A stretch of 64,000 nt of DNA from Spirodela intermedia (GCA_902729315.2 LR746275.1:1118501-1182500), one strand, 5' to 3'. Positions 46,901-59,981 are shown, counted from the first letter of the stretch. Numbers and translations: made by a program. Notes: generated from the sequence alone by a model not told the origin.

Positions 46901-49900
46901 ATGAAATGAATGCAAAACCAATATTACAGATAGAAGATAGGCTTTCATCTCGAAAACTAGCATAATAGAGTACATATACAAAAATGACTGAATTTCGAGA
47001 AAATCAGTATAGAAGGGCATATACTTGTAAGTTTTGGAAGCAAAAGCTCAGGATCTCTCGCTTCCATGCAATTAAACAAAAGAATCTGCATAAACAAGCG
47101 CACTACCATCCATTAGTCCCAAGTATAACTAAGAAATGCCAGCGCACTACACAACACTAATTTCGCACCTGTATAGAATTTTTTTTTGATCCTTTATAAT
47201 GAGTGCCATGATTTTTACCAAGCGCTCCACTTTGTCTAGCATTGTAATCATGAGAACCATCCATTACGGCATTGGAAAACCAATCCACGCAAACTTCCAT
47301 GCTTTCAGAAGTATGAGCCCCATCTAAATAGAAAATCAGATCACCGCATGACTTTTCTTCTCCTTCTGAAGGCTCGCAAGAATTTCCCAGTTTGTCCTGC
47401 ACAATCTGGGCCCTCCCAGCTAGACTTGCAGTAGAAAGACCCCTGAGAAATGCTTGAGGCAAGACTGTATCTAGCTTTTCCTGTTTGAAATTAATATCAT
47501 CACGTGAAACTCTATAATCATTGCAATAGGTAAATATTTACCATCACCGAAGTAAACAGTAAATAGAAAAAATAAAGATAAGGTTAGCATTGCTATAGAA
47601 TATTGAGGACAAAAATTCCACATGTTTTCTAATTGGACTGTTAAAAACTTTCAGTTGAATAAATCCATGCATAAGTTACGTCCATGAGAAAGTTCATGAA
47701 AATAAAAAATGATAAAATGGAAAACAATAATGGAAAAATTTAAAGTGGTATGTGCCTTGTTGGGAGAACGCAAGAATAATAAAGAGTGAAGTGAAAAAAA
47801 AAAAATCCGTTAAAGCAAATAAGTCAAGAAGTAACCGCAAAGACTCACGAGGTGATCAACTAGTCCATTTGAAAATCAGCTTGAGAAAAAGTGTTTGGTT
47901 TTTAAGCAAGGCTCCCCCATCTGACACAATTTAAAAAGAGTCGGAACAAAAGGAAGAAAGAATTGTCTAAGATTGAAAAGCGACCTTCAGGTGTCCTTTG
48001 ATATGGAGCCAGTGTCTGCATAATGAAACAGCAAGACCAGCATTAATAAGCTGATGGTCCCCTGCCAAACCAAGCCGCCCTCCTTCCAGCTGTTCTAAAT
48101 AAAGTGGCGAGACAATCGTCAATGGAATCTGCAATGAAGTAGAGAACAACCAATCTAGGCATTACTTTGACCTGGAGTGAAAAGGCGTGAACACTCTATC
48201 ACAAGCTATCACATGGAAGAAGAAGTTACCATCAATTCTTCTGCTCTTTTTTTGAGGACATTCATCGCTTCTGAAAGTTGAGGAACAGTAAATGCAGGAA
48301 CTCTTGGCTTCGTGAGTAGAGAGCATTTTAACGTAGTTCAGAAAAAAAAAAAAAAGAAGACCCCAAGGCTATATTATAACATCACACGACAAATGTTGCC
48401 AATTTGAACTATTCAGGAGAGTAATTATTACCTTAAAAATTCCAGCTTTTTCTGAAGCAATTTTCCCAAGGGTATTTCCTATGCAAATATTTCATTACTT
48501 GATTCAAATCATTTTACAAAATAGAGATTCTACATCAAGTGATATAATAAACAACGATAAAAAAATAATCAATAATAATTTATTCATAATTTCCTAAGCC
48601 AATCATGACTAACACTCAGAACCGTTATTACACATATTTTCCAACTGAAAATTAATAATAGAATACCATTTTCAGCTCCGTGTTGCTTCATCTGTTCCAT
48701 CCTTAACCCAACAAGAAGCGATAACAAATCAATACAAGTCTACAAGTTGCCTTTTTTCCTCTTATTTAATATTAGGACCGGATGCTCTAACACATACAAT
48801 CAGGAACACAAACGCAAGGAATTGTAATAAGCCATCCTCAGAGTTACAGATGCATGCCATACTGACATATGATGAATACCTAAAGTATATCAGCAAAGAC
48901 GTATTTCACATAATGCAGTACCTAGTATCTCCATGTGATCCATACCAAGTGAAGTTATACCACAAACAACAGGTTCTTTGACCTGAAAGCGAGGAAACCA
49001 ACAAATATAAATTCATGTTTCTCTCTTTTCACTGTGGCAAATGTGAGTTTATTTACATACTGACAGTACTAAAGAAACTCTTTGTGATCACCAAGATTTT
49101 TTATCAGTATAAGTGAGTACCACATTTGTAGAGTCCCACTTTCCTCCAAGACCAACTTCAATAATTGCAACATCAACCTTCAAGATATAAATCTTTCAAC
49201 ATTAAAACCCAACTGAAAAACATGGTGCGCATATGAAACATACGTACCCGCAACATAGATATTTTTTTTCCTTTACACATATGTTTAAAAATAAATTTAG
49301 CAATTTTCTACCTTTCTCAAAGTAAATTTTATGCAAGGAAATAGCATAGATTACTCACTGACTTGCAACCAGATGCAGGTGTGAACCAAGAAATTTAATT
49401 TAACATATCCATTGAAATAGAAAAACTAAGGCGCCTGAATCACTAGCAACCAGATGCATCCTGACATCACTAGCCCATCTTCCATCTTGGCATCCAAAAT
49501 TGAACTGAAGTTCATCCAAATGCACTCTCAAATAAGTTAACAGCCACAGGAGGCAGAATAAAGGTTAGGTTATATGAGAACATCACCACATTATCAAGCA
49601 CTAACCTACAAGAATAAAATTCATTTAATGTGTCGGAAACTAGTAGACACTTTTTAATAATTGAGCAGGATTAAGAATGCAGAAATTATAACACTTGCAC
49701 AAGCGCTCTCTCCAATGAAGGCCATTTACAAAGTATCATTGTTATCTAGGATCCCCTGTTAAGAACTCGGTAATATTACTGCTTATTTTAACAGAGTAGG
49801 AACATGATTTGTAGATCTTCAACAAAGCCAAATCCACAAAATAAAAACATACTTGATGGACAAGAACCCACCTCAGATCTTATAATATGTGATTCATTTT

Positions 49901-52900
49901 AGAATGAGACTCGTACTCTTAAATTTTTCTGATGAATAAACTTCAAGATCCTTCCACTCTTTCATGTCTTGCACTAACCAAGTGTGCTTTGAAAGCATCA
50001 GTAAGATGCTGGGCGTTCAAAATTCACTGAGAGGATTTTAGAGGTTGCAGTGTGCAAAGGAAGAAGGCGGTCAAGGCATGGAATGAGAAGATAATGCACA
50101 CAGTATGATTTGACTCTGCTTCTCATATATGGGCTCCATGATCAGAAATCTATAAATGACTCTAAAGTCTGGGGTACTGGCATCAGTTATGATTTTAGTG
50201 GTTCTATGAGAGTTAGAAACGGCCCTATTACATAAAGAAACCCCCCTTCAGCCTGAAATTGAGTATACAAGGCTCGTAACCTTTTCAAGCATCCTTATTT
50301 TAAATGACAACTCAGAGCAGACAACATAAAATATAATTTTACCTCCTCTGATATGAAAATCTTAAATGCCAATAGAGTCAAGAACTGAAATAGAGGTGGC
50401 ATTTGCATATTATCACATAGTTTCTCCTGAAATTTAGAAAATAATAAGTTAGCATTATTCAATATTCCAACATTAGGATAAGAGACATAAATCGAATGGT
50501 TCAACTCTCCATAGCCACTCAAAAAGAATATCTTGCAGTTTAGAGAGCAGTAGCAAAAGCAAAAAATACATAACGTAAATAATTTTTTGCATTACATGCA
50601 TTCAAAGAAACTTCGAAATTCTAAATAGATTTTCCAACAACTTGGATTTTTAAACTTCAGTCCAAAAACGGTTTGAAACAAAGACTTAAATGTATTTGTC
50701 ATGGAAGCAATCGATACTCTTGAGAAGCATGATATATATCAGGAACACAAATAAAACGACAATCTAGAGAGAACGAAAAAACAACATTTTAAAGGACTGG
50801 ACAAATAGAACCATGGTAGGTCATGAAAACAAATGGCCAACTTGCGGATTGATTTGTACATCTTACGGGTTTACACATGGCTAACTAAGGGAGTATTGTA
50901 TCCATTGGGAATGGAAAATAACTATTCACCTGCTTGAGGAGTGTGAGAAACAAGCAGTCATCTATGATGTGAAGAATAAGCAGAGATTTTTCCCATTGTA
51001 TATCCCCTCCTAGGGTTTGCGCCACTGTACAGTTTTCAACAGCAACTATCAACCTAGAGTAATTCAAAGCAGAAGAAAATATACTATGGGTATCAATTCC
51101 CAAGGTTACTGAGAGGAATGCCTACTTCCCACTGGCAGTATCTCCCCTACGCCCCCACCCAGTTTTCAGGGCTGTTATCTCAGCCCAAGAATTGTCTGGC
51201 CATGTGACACCCGGAATAAATTGAAAAAGGGTTGGAATGACTCTAAAGAGTAATTTTTCCCCAAAATTTTTCCATAAAAACTAAGTTTCGTCTTATGGTA
51301 TAAATGAGCATCTACATGTGCACTGAGAAGTTATGGGGGGTACTTACAACAAGGGTGATAGATATCTTGTAGACTATATACTCTAAGGTCTGCACATTCA
51401 AGAAGAATCTCATATCGAAGCATCTAAATTCTATACTGTGGCCCTATCCACGAAAGAACAGATAATCATGGCAATGTCATTCACAACAAGGCAGTAAACA
51501 AACTAAGAAACATTCTCCTTCATACATGGGAAAAAAAAAAAAGAAATGTTTATCACGGAAAATAGGGTAAAAAGGCTAAAACCTTTAGTTGGTTCCAACA
51601 ATCCCAAAAGTACCGCAAAAATTTTTCTTCTGAGATGTCTAAGCTGCAAGATCAGTCAAAGTACAGTTTAAAAGAAGTCCCTCCGAAAGTAAGTTGAAAG
51701 GGAATCATAAAGCAAAGTGCAGTATTTGAGAAAAAGATAAAACAGAGAACCACTGGGTATTTCCAGGAAAAACCGACCTTTTTGATAGACAAAACCTCAT
51801 TTTAGGATTCTACAGCTTGATAGCAGACTATATTATTGGTTGTTGATGATACTGTAAATTCGTAGGTTTTGGTAGTGCATGCTACTGACAGAGGTATTGA
51901 ACCGATCTAAATCTAAAAACATAGAAAAATAGAAAGAAGAATATAGTAAGAGAAAGGGTGAAGGAGAAGCATAGGTGCGTTTGAAGAAGCAGTAAACAAA
52001 TTAGAAAAATCACGGGTAAGCAACTTGATTTGTGGTAAAACCCTTAATTAGAAGAAGATATTCCTCTAGTAATGTGATTTCCAGAATAGCATATTGGTAA
52101 ATTAATATTGAAACCTGATCAAATTCAGTCTGCTCTGAAAAATAAATGTCAACGCCTGAACAAATGTGTCAACTCAAATTTCTACACCTTTAATCCGGAA
52201 GCGATATAAAGAAGAAAACTGCCCAGAAAAATCATCTGAATTCTATGAGCTGGGCGGGTTTCAGTACAGATACGAAAGTATGGCAATAAATATTAAGAAT
52301 AACGGAATCTCTGTACCAAAGGCAGAGAATAATCCTAAGTAGACAATAATTATTTTTTTCTGTACAAGCAAATATTACGTACTGTGAGACAGTATGCGGG
52401 GTGAACTGCTACTAAGCAAAAAATTACAAGTTTTCACAGCTTTTTGAAAACATGAAAATTATCTAAGGAACACAACGTAAGATCGCAATGGTATGACAGA
52501 TAGTTCATGATATTCAAGGGTGAGAAATTGTAGGAGTAGGGACATTTACATGCTTCTCAGCCTTATTCATATTCGTTTCTTGGGGGAAACCACATAGTAT
52601 GATGATTATAATAAGAATATTAAAAAATATCCACAAATTTTAAATGTATGTCAGTTTCATTAGATATTATCAATAGTACGCAAACCAAAGCACAGCACAC
52701 ACGAGAACTGCTGAGAGGTTTGGTTTCTTCATTCAATTTTATGCTGTCAAATACCATGAAGCAGCATTTTGGTGGGATCAATATAATATTTGCCAGTTCT
52801 TGTTTGCAGACCAGTGCGAAATGAGTAAATGAAAATCCTTATCTACTAAAAATTTGGCAGCATTTTATAGTATATTTTAATAAAAATGTTCATGTTCTAA

Positions 52901-55900
52901 AGATCTCTAGTGCTTATTATTTAAACTATAGATTTCCTCTATCCATAAGTTATATTAACCTACTTTGAATCCCGTCACTTGGGATAACACACAACAGCTG
53001 CAAATTCGTGAAGAGAGATAAAAAAAACGCGTGAAAAATGATATCGGTACATAAGAGGACCAAATGATGGAACAAGATCATGATTTAAAAATCAGGAATA
53101 AGAAACTAACCCCTCGATACGATATCTTTCTCTTACATCCACAAGGTGAGGGGATGTAAAGAGGCCTGTTCGAAATCCACATTCCCGTAAAACTGATTCA
53201 CAAAACGTACATGTTGAACCCTGAAAAGTTGATATTAAAGAAATAAGGGATAGTATTCGAGGAGTGAAAAAAAAAGGATAAAAGATAAAAAATATCCCAT
53301 TTTATAAAAACTACAGTGTTTAAAGGATCCTAAGAAATATTCATGTTTCCATTAATGCATTTTAATCCAATAGAAGAAAAGGATGTTTGGATAATTGTTT
53401 TACACCCCGTAATATTGATCTTTAAAAAATGTAGTTGAGTTTCCTAATTGTTGGAGGTTCTAGGTCGTAGGGAAATAGTGTAATTAGTTGAGGGTGTTTT
53501 GGCAAAAGTTGTGTATTATTACTCCCTATATAATGGGAGGTAGAGTTGAATGAATCTTAAGATGGTTTCCGCCGTTCTCCCCTCTGTCCTTCATGACGAA
53601 GTTTTTTCTTCATTTCCAACACTAACCATCCATGGTCTGCAAGTGTACTATAAAGATTTCATATCCTTGTGAAAAGTATGTGCTCTGCTATATGCTGTCT
53701 GGATTACTTTTCAAGATCACCAATATTGATAAAAACCATACAGCTAATTTCCTTAATTATTGATAATTTACTAGTCTTCCACAAGGGTTCAACTTTTCTG
53801 TGCGAACCATGAGCTTCAGTAGAATACTCTTACAGTACTAGGACAAGCAAGACACCTGCCTCCAACCTTTCTACTTAGGAGACAAAACACAGTGCGCCAA
53901 GGTGAAGCCAAATATCACTTAGAAGTTCAGAGAAAGTTATAGTTTATGCATATCTACGGTTGATCAGGGTAATTTTCTTTTAAAATTATACTGATTTATA
54001 TTCATGAAAAATTCACAATTTGTATTAAATTGAAATGAAAAAAATTTCTCTTAATAAAGGACCTTTAAATAATCACAATGATGGATAAAATAGTCCTCCG
54101 AACCAAGATTAGATCATTGTTCAAGGGTTATCATTCTAAGATAATCGTTTTTAAGGGTTCATAAAATGTTTCTGGTGTAACTAGTGCAGACAAGCTCTTC
54201 GAAGTTAACAAAGCAGACTTAAAGAGTCAGTCACATTTGTTATCACGTTCCTCTGCTTTATTCACAATTGTTATCGGATAATAACACATTTCAAGAATCG
54301 ATAATGTAATAATAATATTTTGTTAATGTTTCTGGAAGAAGATACCCAGCAAGGCACCAAGGTTTCAAGTTTGAGTCCCTTTTAGACGTGTTCACCTTGG
54401 CACCCAGCATCTTGCCCTTTTACAACACCTTCTTCCTTAGGTGAGATGTTGAAAACTATGCATACTGACATAAAATTTATCCTGATTATGCAAGAAAAAT
54501 AAAACATCCGCTGAAATAAGCAGGCCTTCAAAATCAAAACTGATTAGCTATGAGAGGAACCTCCTGCACTTCAACCAAAAGATCAACTTCTCTCCATCAT
54601 TGTGAGAACACTTTACATGCGGTCTTACATGAAAGTTGATTTCTGCATGTTATACTGTGCGGTCATAACAGAGAATGCATACAATTCCAGTGAGGACTAG
54701 TCGCTCTCATGTTATGCGAAACAATCAAGCTGCCCAACTCAAACTAATCGGAAAAATAGGCTCGAATTTAACCACAAATTTGATCTGTACTCATCCATGT
54801 GAGACTATTCTAACACTTCCTATAGAAAAATCAAGTTTCCGGTACCTAGAAAGTTCAGGTTTCAGAAAAGGCAATAAATAACAACCAAAACTCATTGAAC
54901 AAAACAGAATCAGCAAAATCATTTCCAGAAACATACAGCAAGTATTCAGTATTCAAGCAATACACAACCACTCTTATGTAACAGAAGGAATGCTCCCAAA
55001 ATGGCCACCTATGTCAAACTTAGATAACAACAACGCACTTTAAAATGAAATTTGGCGCAAATTGGAGAAAGAGAATACTGCCCATCTACACCCTTGTGTC
55101 TCCTCCAAAACCATTTTTGTCAAATAGGATATCATAAAATCAGAGTTTTCAGAAGAAAGAAAAAAGAACAGAAAAGGAAAATACGATGTAAGATCAAAAG
55201 TTTTAAGGGAAAGAGGAGAAAGGAAAAGAAAACAATTCAATTTTAGTCCAAATGATATTTATGGAAAATATCATTTTTATGGAAAAGGAAAAGAAAGCCT
55301 GAAATTGTTGGAAGAAATATGCCTGTGTTGCTTATGGAAAACAATTTACCCACCTTCCCCTTCGTACCAGCAACATGAATAATATTGAGCCCATTTATAC
55401 GCTCCTCAAAGCCTAAGAACTGCAGATGCAACATGCAATTTCTCAGGTATCAAAACTCCAAAGATAACATTAAAGAACATTATTTTATTCCTCAAGATTG
55501 AAATACAATTTAAGAAGAAATTAAAAAAGGCAAGGCACGTAGAAAATAAAAATGACAAGAGCTACAATAACATAAAACCCAATATAAGATTATAAAAAAA
55601 ATTAGCCATCATAGATTGCAGTCTTCAGAATACAATCATAGTTACCTTCATATACTTGAACATCAAGGCAAATTTTGCCTCCCTGTTTGAACCATCCCCA
55701 CGTTTGTGAGAAGTGATGAGAGAAGAAAGGGCTTCCATGCATTTTTCATATGAATCAGCACCAAGCTCTGGTGAGTGTCCATGATTAAATCCATTGCCTC
55801 CCATTTCACCTGAAACCACAGTCGCTAAGACTGATGACCTAAAGAAGAACAAAATGTAAATTACAATGATTTTCATGAAGTTGAAGTTAATAGAAGTCAA

Positions 55901-56887
55901 TGAAATACCACGGATGCACCACACATGCCTTCATTAACAACATCAGCATCTAACAGCGATCCAATGCATTACAGACACAGTAAGGGAGAGTATGGGCATA
56001 CTTAAAGCTTTCTCAACATTATTCTAGAACAATGCACTCTAGTAAAACAGTATCAATAACCGTAAACACGATAAATACGCCCCCCCCCTCCCCCCCATGA
56101 ACATGTGTCGGCAATTTCTTAATGATGATACACCGGGTAATTTATTCATTATTGAGGAACCTAATCAGGAAGGTCCACAAGGTTGGCCCATTAGATTCTT
56201 ATGGGACCCAAAGTTTCTGGGTCAAGCCCACTATTCAACTAATCCTCAATCCCACCTGATCCAGATCAGAATCAGAATCTAGCTGATCAGAGCCCATGAG
56301 CCAGGATCTGAAACTCGGAGATATGGTCTGGTCCGGGTCTGGACCACAGCACCACTGAACCACGGCCCGTGGCCTGGCCGGGATCTGCGCCTGTCCGGTC
56401 AGAGTCCATTGTGCTCGCTCCGACAATAGGCCCTACCCCATTGCCTGGCGGGACCAGTGCGAGCTCCATGCCAGCATCCGTCCTGATCCGGCAGGAGAGC
56501 CTTCGCCTGGCGCACGCACCAACACCGCCAATCGGCTAGAACAAGCTGGCCTAACGCCCTCGCGAAAGCTCCGCCACTGCCGCAGGCGGCGAAGCCAGCG
56601 GCGGAAGGGGATAGCTGGTTGCTTGGTGCTGCGGCGATCTTCCACCTCTTCACCCGACGACGCCCGCCAGGTCCCGAGCCGTCGCACCAGGCAACCAGCC
56701 ATCCCCTTCCGCCGCTGGCTTCCCCGCCACCGTGGCCGGAGCCGATCTCCGCAAGGAACAGCGACCAATGCTAAAGCCATGAGCGTCAATCACTCCATGT
56801 CTACCTACATGCACGCGGAGAAGGAGCAAGGACAAGAGCACAGTACGCATACCTATTGAGCTCCGTCCGTCCGCTCGCCGCCGCCAT
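43959..56887 (-). CDS. FPGS: Folylpolyglutamate synthase
   Basis: Adds gamma-linked glutamates to tetrahydrofolate (ATP-dependent, Mur-ligase fold), retaining folates and raising cofactor affinity. Sixteen exons in transcript order: 56887-56853, 55838-55646, 55419-55354, 53220-53111, 51643-51583, 50426-50343, 49177-49121, 48982-48922, 48478-48432, 48307-48230, 48128-47985, 47480-47169, 47085-47025, 46171-46019, 45788-45592, 44018-43959; every phase agrees; 572 aa. Motifs: [18 protein letters not shown]-loop [14 protein letters not shown] (split by intron 3), [107 protein letters not shown]. The N-terminus ([17 protein letters not shown]) is short with no obvious transit peptide, suggesting a cytosolic form. 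Oddities: FWDCW where I expect FWWCW, and a six-residue loss at the exon 13/14 join. Intron 1 holds a GC-rich inverted repeat. Confidence 0.94.
56591..56722. repeat. 39-bp inverted repeat (37/39), 54-bp spacer, in FPGS intron 1
   Basis: Arm 56591-56629 (gaagccagcggcggaagggg...) is complementary to 56684-56722 with two mismatches. It lies in a GC-rich island (about 56330-56850) inside an otherwise AT-rich intron, within 300 bp of the first exon. It could be the core of a non-autonomous DNA element or a captured fragment. Confidence 0.88.
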
Positions 56888-58005
56888 GCCTCTCAGATTC
56901 CGAGAAGGGAGGAGGATGAGCTTCACGGCCTCCTCCTCCGATCACTCCTCCCGCACCTCTCACTGACCAGTGAGAAATAAAACAAACTGTTGCTGCTCGT
57001 GAGGCCACAATGTTCCGCCTCTCTTTTTTTTCCTTGTACAGCAATCTTCAATTACATTCACTCATATCCTACAATAATTTTGTTTTAACGTCACACCCTT
57101 ATTATTACTTAATACTTTCCATTTATTATTAATCATTATTATTATTATTATTATTATATATCGGAAATACATGTGATCGGAGATCATTAAACACATAAAA
57201 AGAGGTCAGTTATAATAATTTCATTTCAAATATTACTCTAAGGTCCCACCCTTTTTCTCACATCCACAATCGTCATTATTTTATTTCTTATTATGATATA
57301 TCTCACTTTTTTTTTAATGTCACGTAATATTGTTACTAATATTATTTCTGATTATTTTTATATTGCTACATCACTACGATAATGAAGATGTATAACAACA
57401 GTTTCGTGACCAAACATTGATAAAATAATAAGAGTAATAAATAATAAATATTGTCTTGAAAATAGCGAGAAATTATTATTATTATTATTTATTATTATTA
57501 TTATTACCATTATTTTCTCATCCACAAACATTTGTTGCTAATATTATTTCTGATTATCATATGTATTGATAGTAAGAACATTTTAAAACCCCAGACAATG
57601 TAGCTGTATAATAACATTTTCTTGGCCAAATTTATAAAAAATAATAAGAGTAATAATTATATAATAGATGTTGGCATGAAAAAAAGTAAATTAAAATTTA
57701 ATAATTTGGGAAATATTGAGCACGGTACCAGGAAGAAATTAATCGATCAGTATATTTATTATTATATTAATATCGTCAAGGAAATACGATCATAAAGAGA
57801 AGAATAATCAAGAGACTCCTCCAAGAAGTTATTAAATTAATGAGGATGGAGCTCTCCTCCACCAAGGGAAACATCCTCGGAAGAAGAGATCTTGAATGGA
57901 ACTAAACACAAGAACACGCAGGCGGCTCCTTTGAATGGAACTGAGATTAAATCAGGGCGCAGCCGGCTTTCATAGTTACAGTCCTTGATCGATCTTCCCC
58001 AGAAC
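56888..58005. other. Intergenic region between FPGS promoter and UBC 3' end
   Basis: FPGS 5'UTR and promoter (to about 57050), then AT-rich sequence with ATT microsatellites (57136-57158 and 57472-57506) and a degenerate tandem duplication, ending in the 3'UTR of the E2 gene. No gene recognised. Confidence 0.65.
57255..57690 (+). repeat. Degenerate tandem duplication, AT-rich, unit about 210 bp
   Basis: Shared blocks at about a 220-bp offset: gttgctaatattatttctga-type, tgattat, gtataataacattttc-type, aaaaataataagagtaataa and tgtcttgaaaa/tggcatgaaaa. Copies are about 57255-57470 and 57480-57690. Low complexity makes the exact limits uncertain. Confidence 0.65.
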
Positions 58006-59686
58006 TCATGCGGAAGGTTTGTAGAGCTTCTCCACCATCTTCCTGAACTCTGCAGCGCTCGAGATCCAAGGAAATGAACAATACGCTCATCAGAATCTCT
58101 CTCTATCGATCCAATCTATCTATCTATCGATCGATCGATCGCTCGTACCTGTTTGATTGCTCCAGAGGGCCGCGGCTTGATTGTTCAGCGGGGAGTCATT
58201 GTTCGGCTCTGCAAGAAGGAATCAAATCAAGATCAGATGAGGGAGCAGAGGGATTTTAATGGCGGAATTGATGGATTGGGGGTTTGTTTATTACCGCCAA
58301 GGAGACTCTGAATGGAGATCAGTATGGTTCTCACGTCGTAGGCGGACGACCATTTGTCCTGAAACCCCATCGCGATTGATATAATCAGGATCAAAATCAA
58401 GGCAGATCCAGGTGGAATCGGCATAGAAAACTCCACGATAAAAAAATTTAGACGAGAAAATTGATGGAACAGTTGTTTGATCTTGTTCTCAACATAAATG
58501 ATTGAAGAATTCAAACAAAGATCGACCGGAGATCTGTGACGAACAAAAACAGTCGGATCTATCCGTCGACATGATAGCCGATAAAGATCAGCTAAAAATC
58601 GACAGAAATTGTGGAGGAATCCGCGAGAAAAATGGAGCAATTAACAATGGAAACTACCTGAAGGATGTCGAGGCAGATGTTGCCGTAGACGTCGACGTTG
58701 GGATGGAAGCAGGGGTTGTCGAACTTCACTTTTGGAGGCTTGAAGGGGTAGTCGTTGGGGAAGGAGAGGGAGAGCTTGTACACCATTCCATCATACACGG
58801 TTTCCTTGCTCCCTGAGATGGTTCCCTTCCAACAGAAGATGTTGTCCCCTTCAGGGAAAGCCGAAATCCCTGGATCTCCGCACATCTGCGCTCCACAAGA
58901 CATGGAAAGATCAGACCATCGAAGTCTGATATAATCTTATGAAAGATTTGAATGAATGATTTCGATTTCCGGGAGAGGGAGGATTGTTTCGTCGTACCAT
59001 GAGCGCCATCAGCTCGGACTGCAGCCTGCGTTGTAAAGAAAAAGAAAAGAAAGAAGATGATGAGTTTTAGGGATGAATCATGAGGATGCATGATTAAAAC
59101 CCCAGCCTGGAGCCAACAGTGAAAGTGAAACCAATTGGGAAACAATAATACGAGACGCTGCTCAATCCCAAGGAGATCTGATCCTTCCTCGTCAACATAT
59201 TTCTTAGTAAATCGATCAAGATTTAAACCTAACCCTTGATCGAACACATTCGTGAACGGGAGATGAGATGAACGAGTTTTAGAGACGAATGACGAGGATG
59301 CATGATTAAAAACCCAACTCTGAAACCGACATTGAAAGTGAAACCGATTGGTAAACAATAATACGAGACGCTGCTCAATCCCAAGGATAAACGATCCTAC
59401 CTTATCATCATATTTCTGAGTAAATCGATCAAGATCTAAAACCTAACCGTGGATCGAACACGAGCGTGCGCTGGATGGGAGAGAGAGAGAGAAGAGAAGC
59501 AAAGCGGATCTAAAACCAGGGATCCGTCGTGCTGCGATGAAATCAAGGGGACGCTGACCTCTTGAGAACGGACTGGCCGTCGATGCTCTTGGCCGCCGGA
59601 AGGGCCTGCTTGGCCGCCCCCGCGGGGGCAGAGGCGGGACGGTTGGGGATGTTGTCCTGGACGTCCTGGTTCTCCCTCCGAGACAT
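58006..59686 (-). CDS. UBC19/UBC20: Ubiquitin-conjugating enzyme E2, UBC19/UBC20 (UBE2C/UbcH10) type
   Basis: E2 of the class that works with the anaphase-promoting complex to mark mitotic cyclins for degradation. Six exons in transcript order: 59686-59559, 59025-58998, 58885-58658, 58358-58295, 58208-58149, 58049-58006; phases agree; 183 aa, the family length. The N-terminal extension [20 protein letters not shown] is followed by [19 protein letters not shown], then [30 protein letters not shown] in [10 protein letters not shown], the catalytic Cys in [38 protein letters not shown], and the C-terminus [14 protein letters not shown]. Nothing is missing. It cannot be assigned to UBC19 or UBC20 specifically. 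Intron 1 contains a tandem duplication. A TATA box and mitosis-specific MSA elements lie upstream. Confidence 0.95.
59061..59466 (-). repeat. Tandem duplication, unit about 210 bp, in UBC19/20 intron 1
   Basis: Copy A 59061-59271 and copy B 59272-59466 share gagttttag, gaggatgcatgattaaaa, aacaataatacgagacgctg, ctcaatcccaagga, gtaaatcgatcaagat and gatcgaacac blocks. Similarity is high over most of the unit. Confidence 0.9.
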
Positions 59687-59872
59687 CCTCACCTCTCTTC
59701 TCTCTGCCGATCAACGACAACGACAATACAGAGCAACAGAGGAGAAGGATCGAACGATCGAGCGAGCAAGAGAGAGAGCAGAGAGAGAGAGTTTCTGGGT
59801 GTTTCAACTCCTCGTCTGCAACTCGGGGGAGGAAGAAAGGGGCGTAGAGTTTGTCTCTCTCTCTGTATAGAA

Positions 59873-59880
59873 TATATATA
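59873..59880 (-). promoter_or_regulatory. TATA box of the UBC19/20 gene
   Basis: TATATATA about 190 bp upstream of the start codon, in correct position for the minus-strand gene. It is followed, in transcript direction, by a GA-rich leader containing AGAGAGAG runs. Confidence 0.65.
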
Positions 59881-59949
59881 CCGGGGGATCTCTCTCTCCA
59901 CTTCTTTATGGCATCTTCCTCAACTCGTGCATGAATTCAAAAATATTTC

Positions 59950-59981
59950 CGGCCGTTGGGGCACTGGGTTCCCAACGGCTA
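59950..59981. promoter_or_regulatory. Pair of MSA (mitosis-specific activator) elements upstream of UBC19/20
   Basis: cccaacggcta at 59971-59981 matches the MSA consensus YCYAACGGYYA at 11/11 positions. The complement of 59950-59960 (cccaacggccg) matches at 10/11. The two face each other about 70-110 bp upstream of the TATA box. MSA elements bind three-repeat MYB (MYB3R) factors and drive G2/M transcription, which fits a cyclin-targeting E2. Confidence 0.7.

Noticed and set aside
56433-56789. Minus-strand Arg/Trp-rich frame of 118 residues in FPGS intron 1
   Set aside because: It spans the inverted repeat in GC-rich sequence and does not join FPGS exons in phase; no recognised domain.
58726-59358. 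Minus-strand frame of 210 residues overlapping UBC19/20 exons 2-3 and intron 1
   Set aside because: Wrong frame relative to the E2 exons and includes the intronic duplication.
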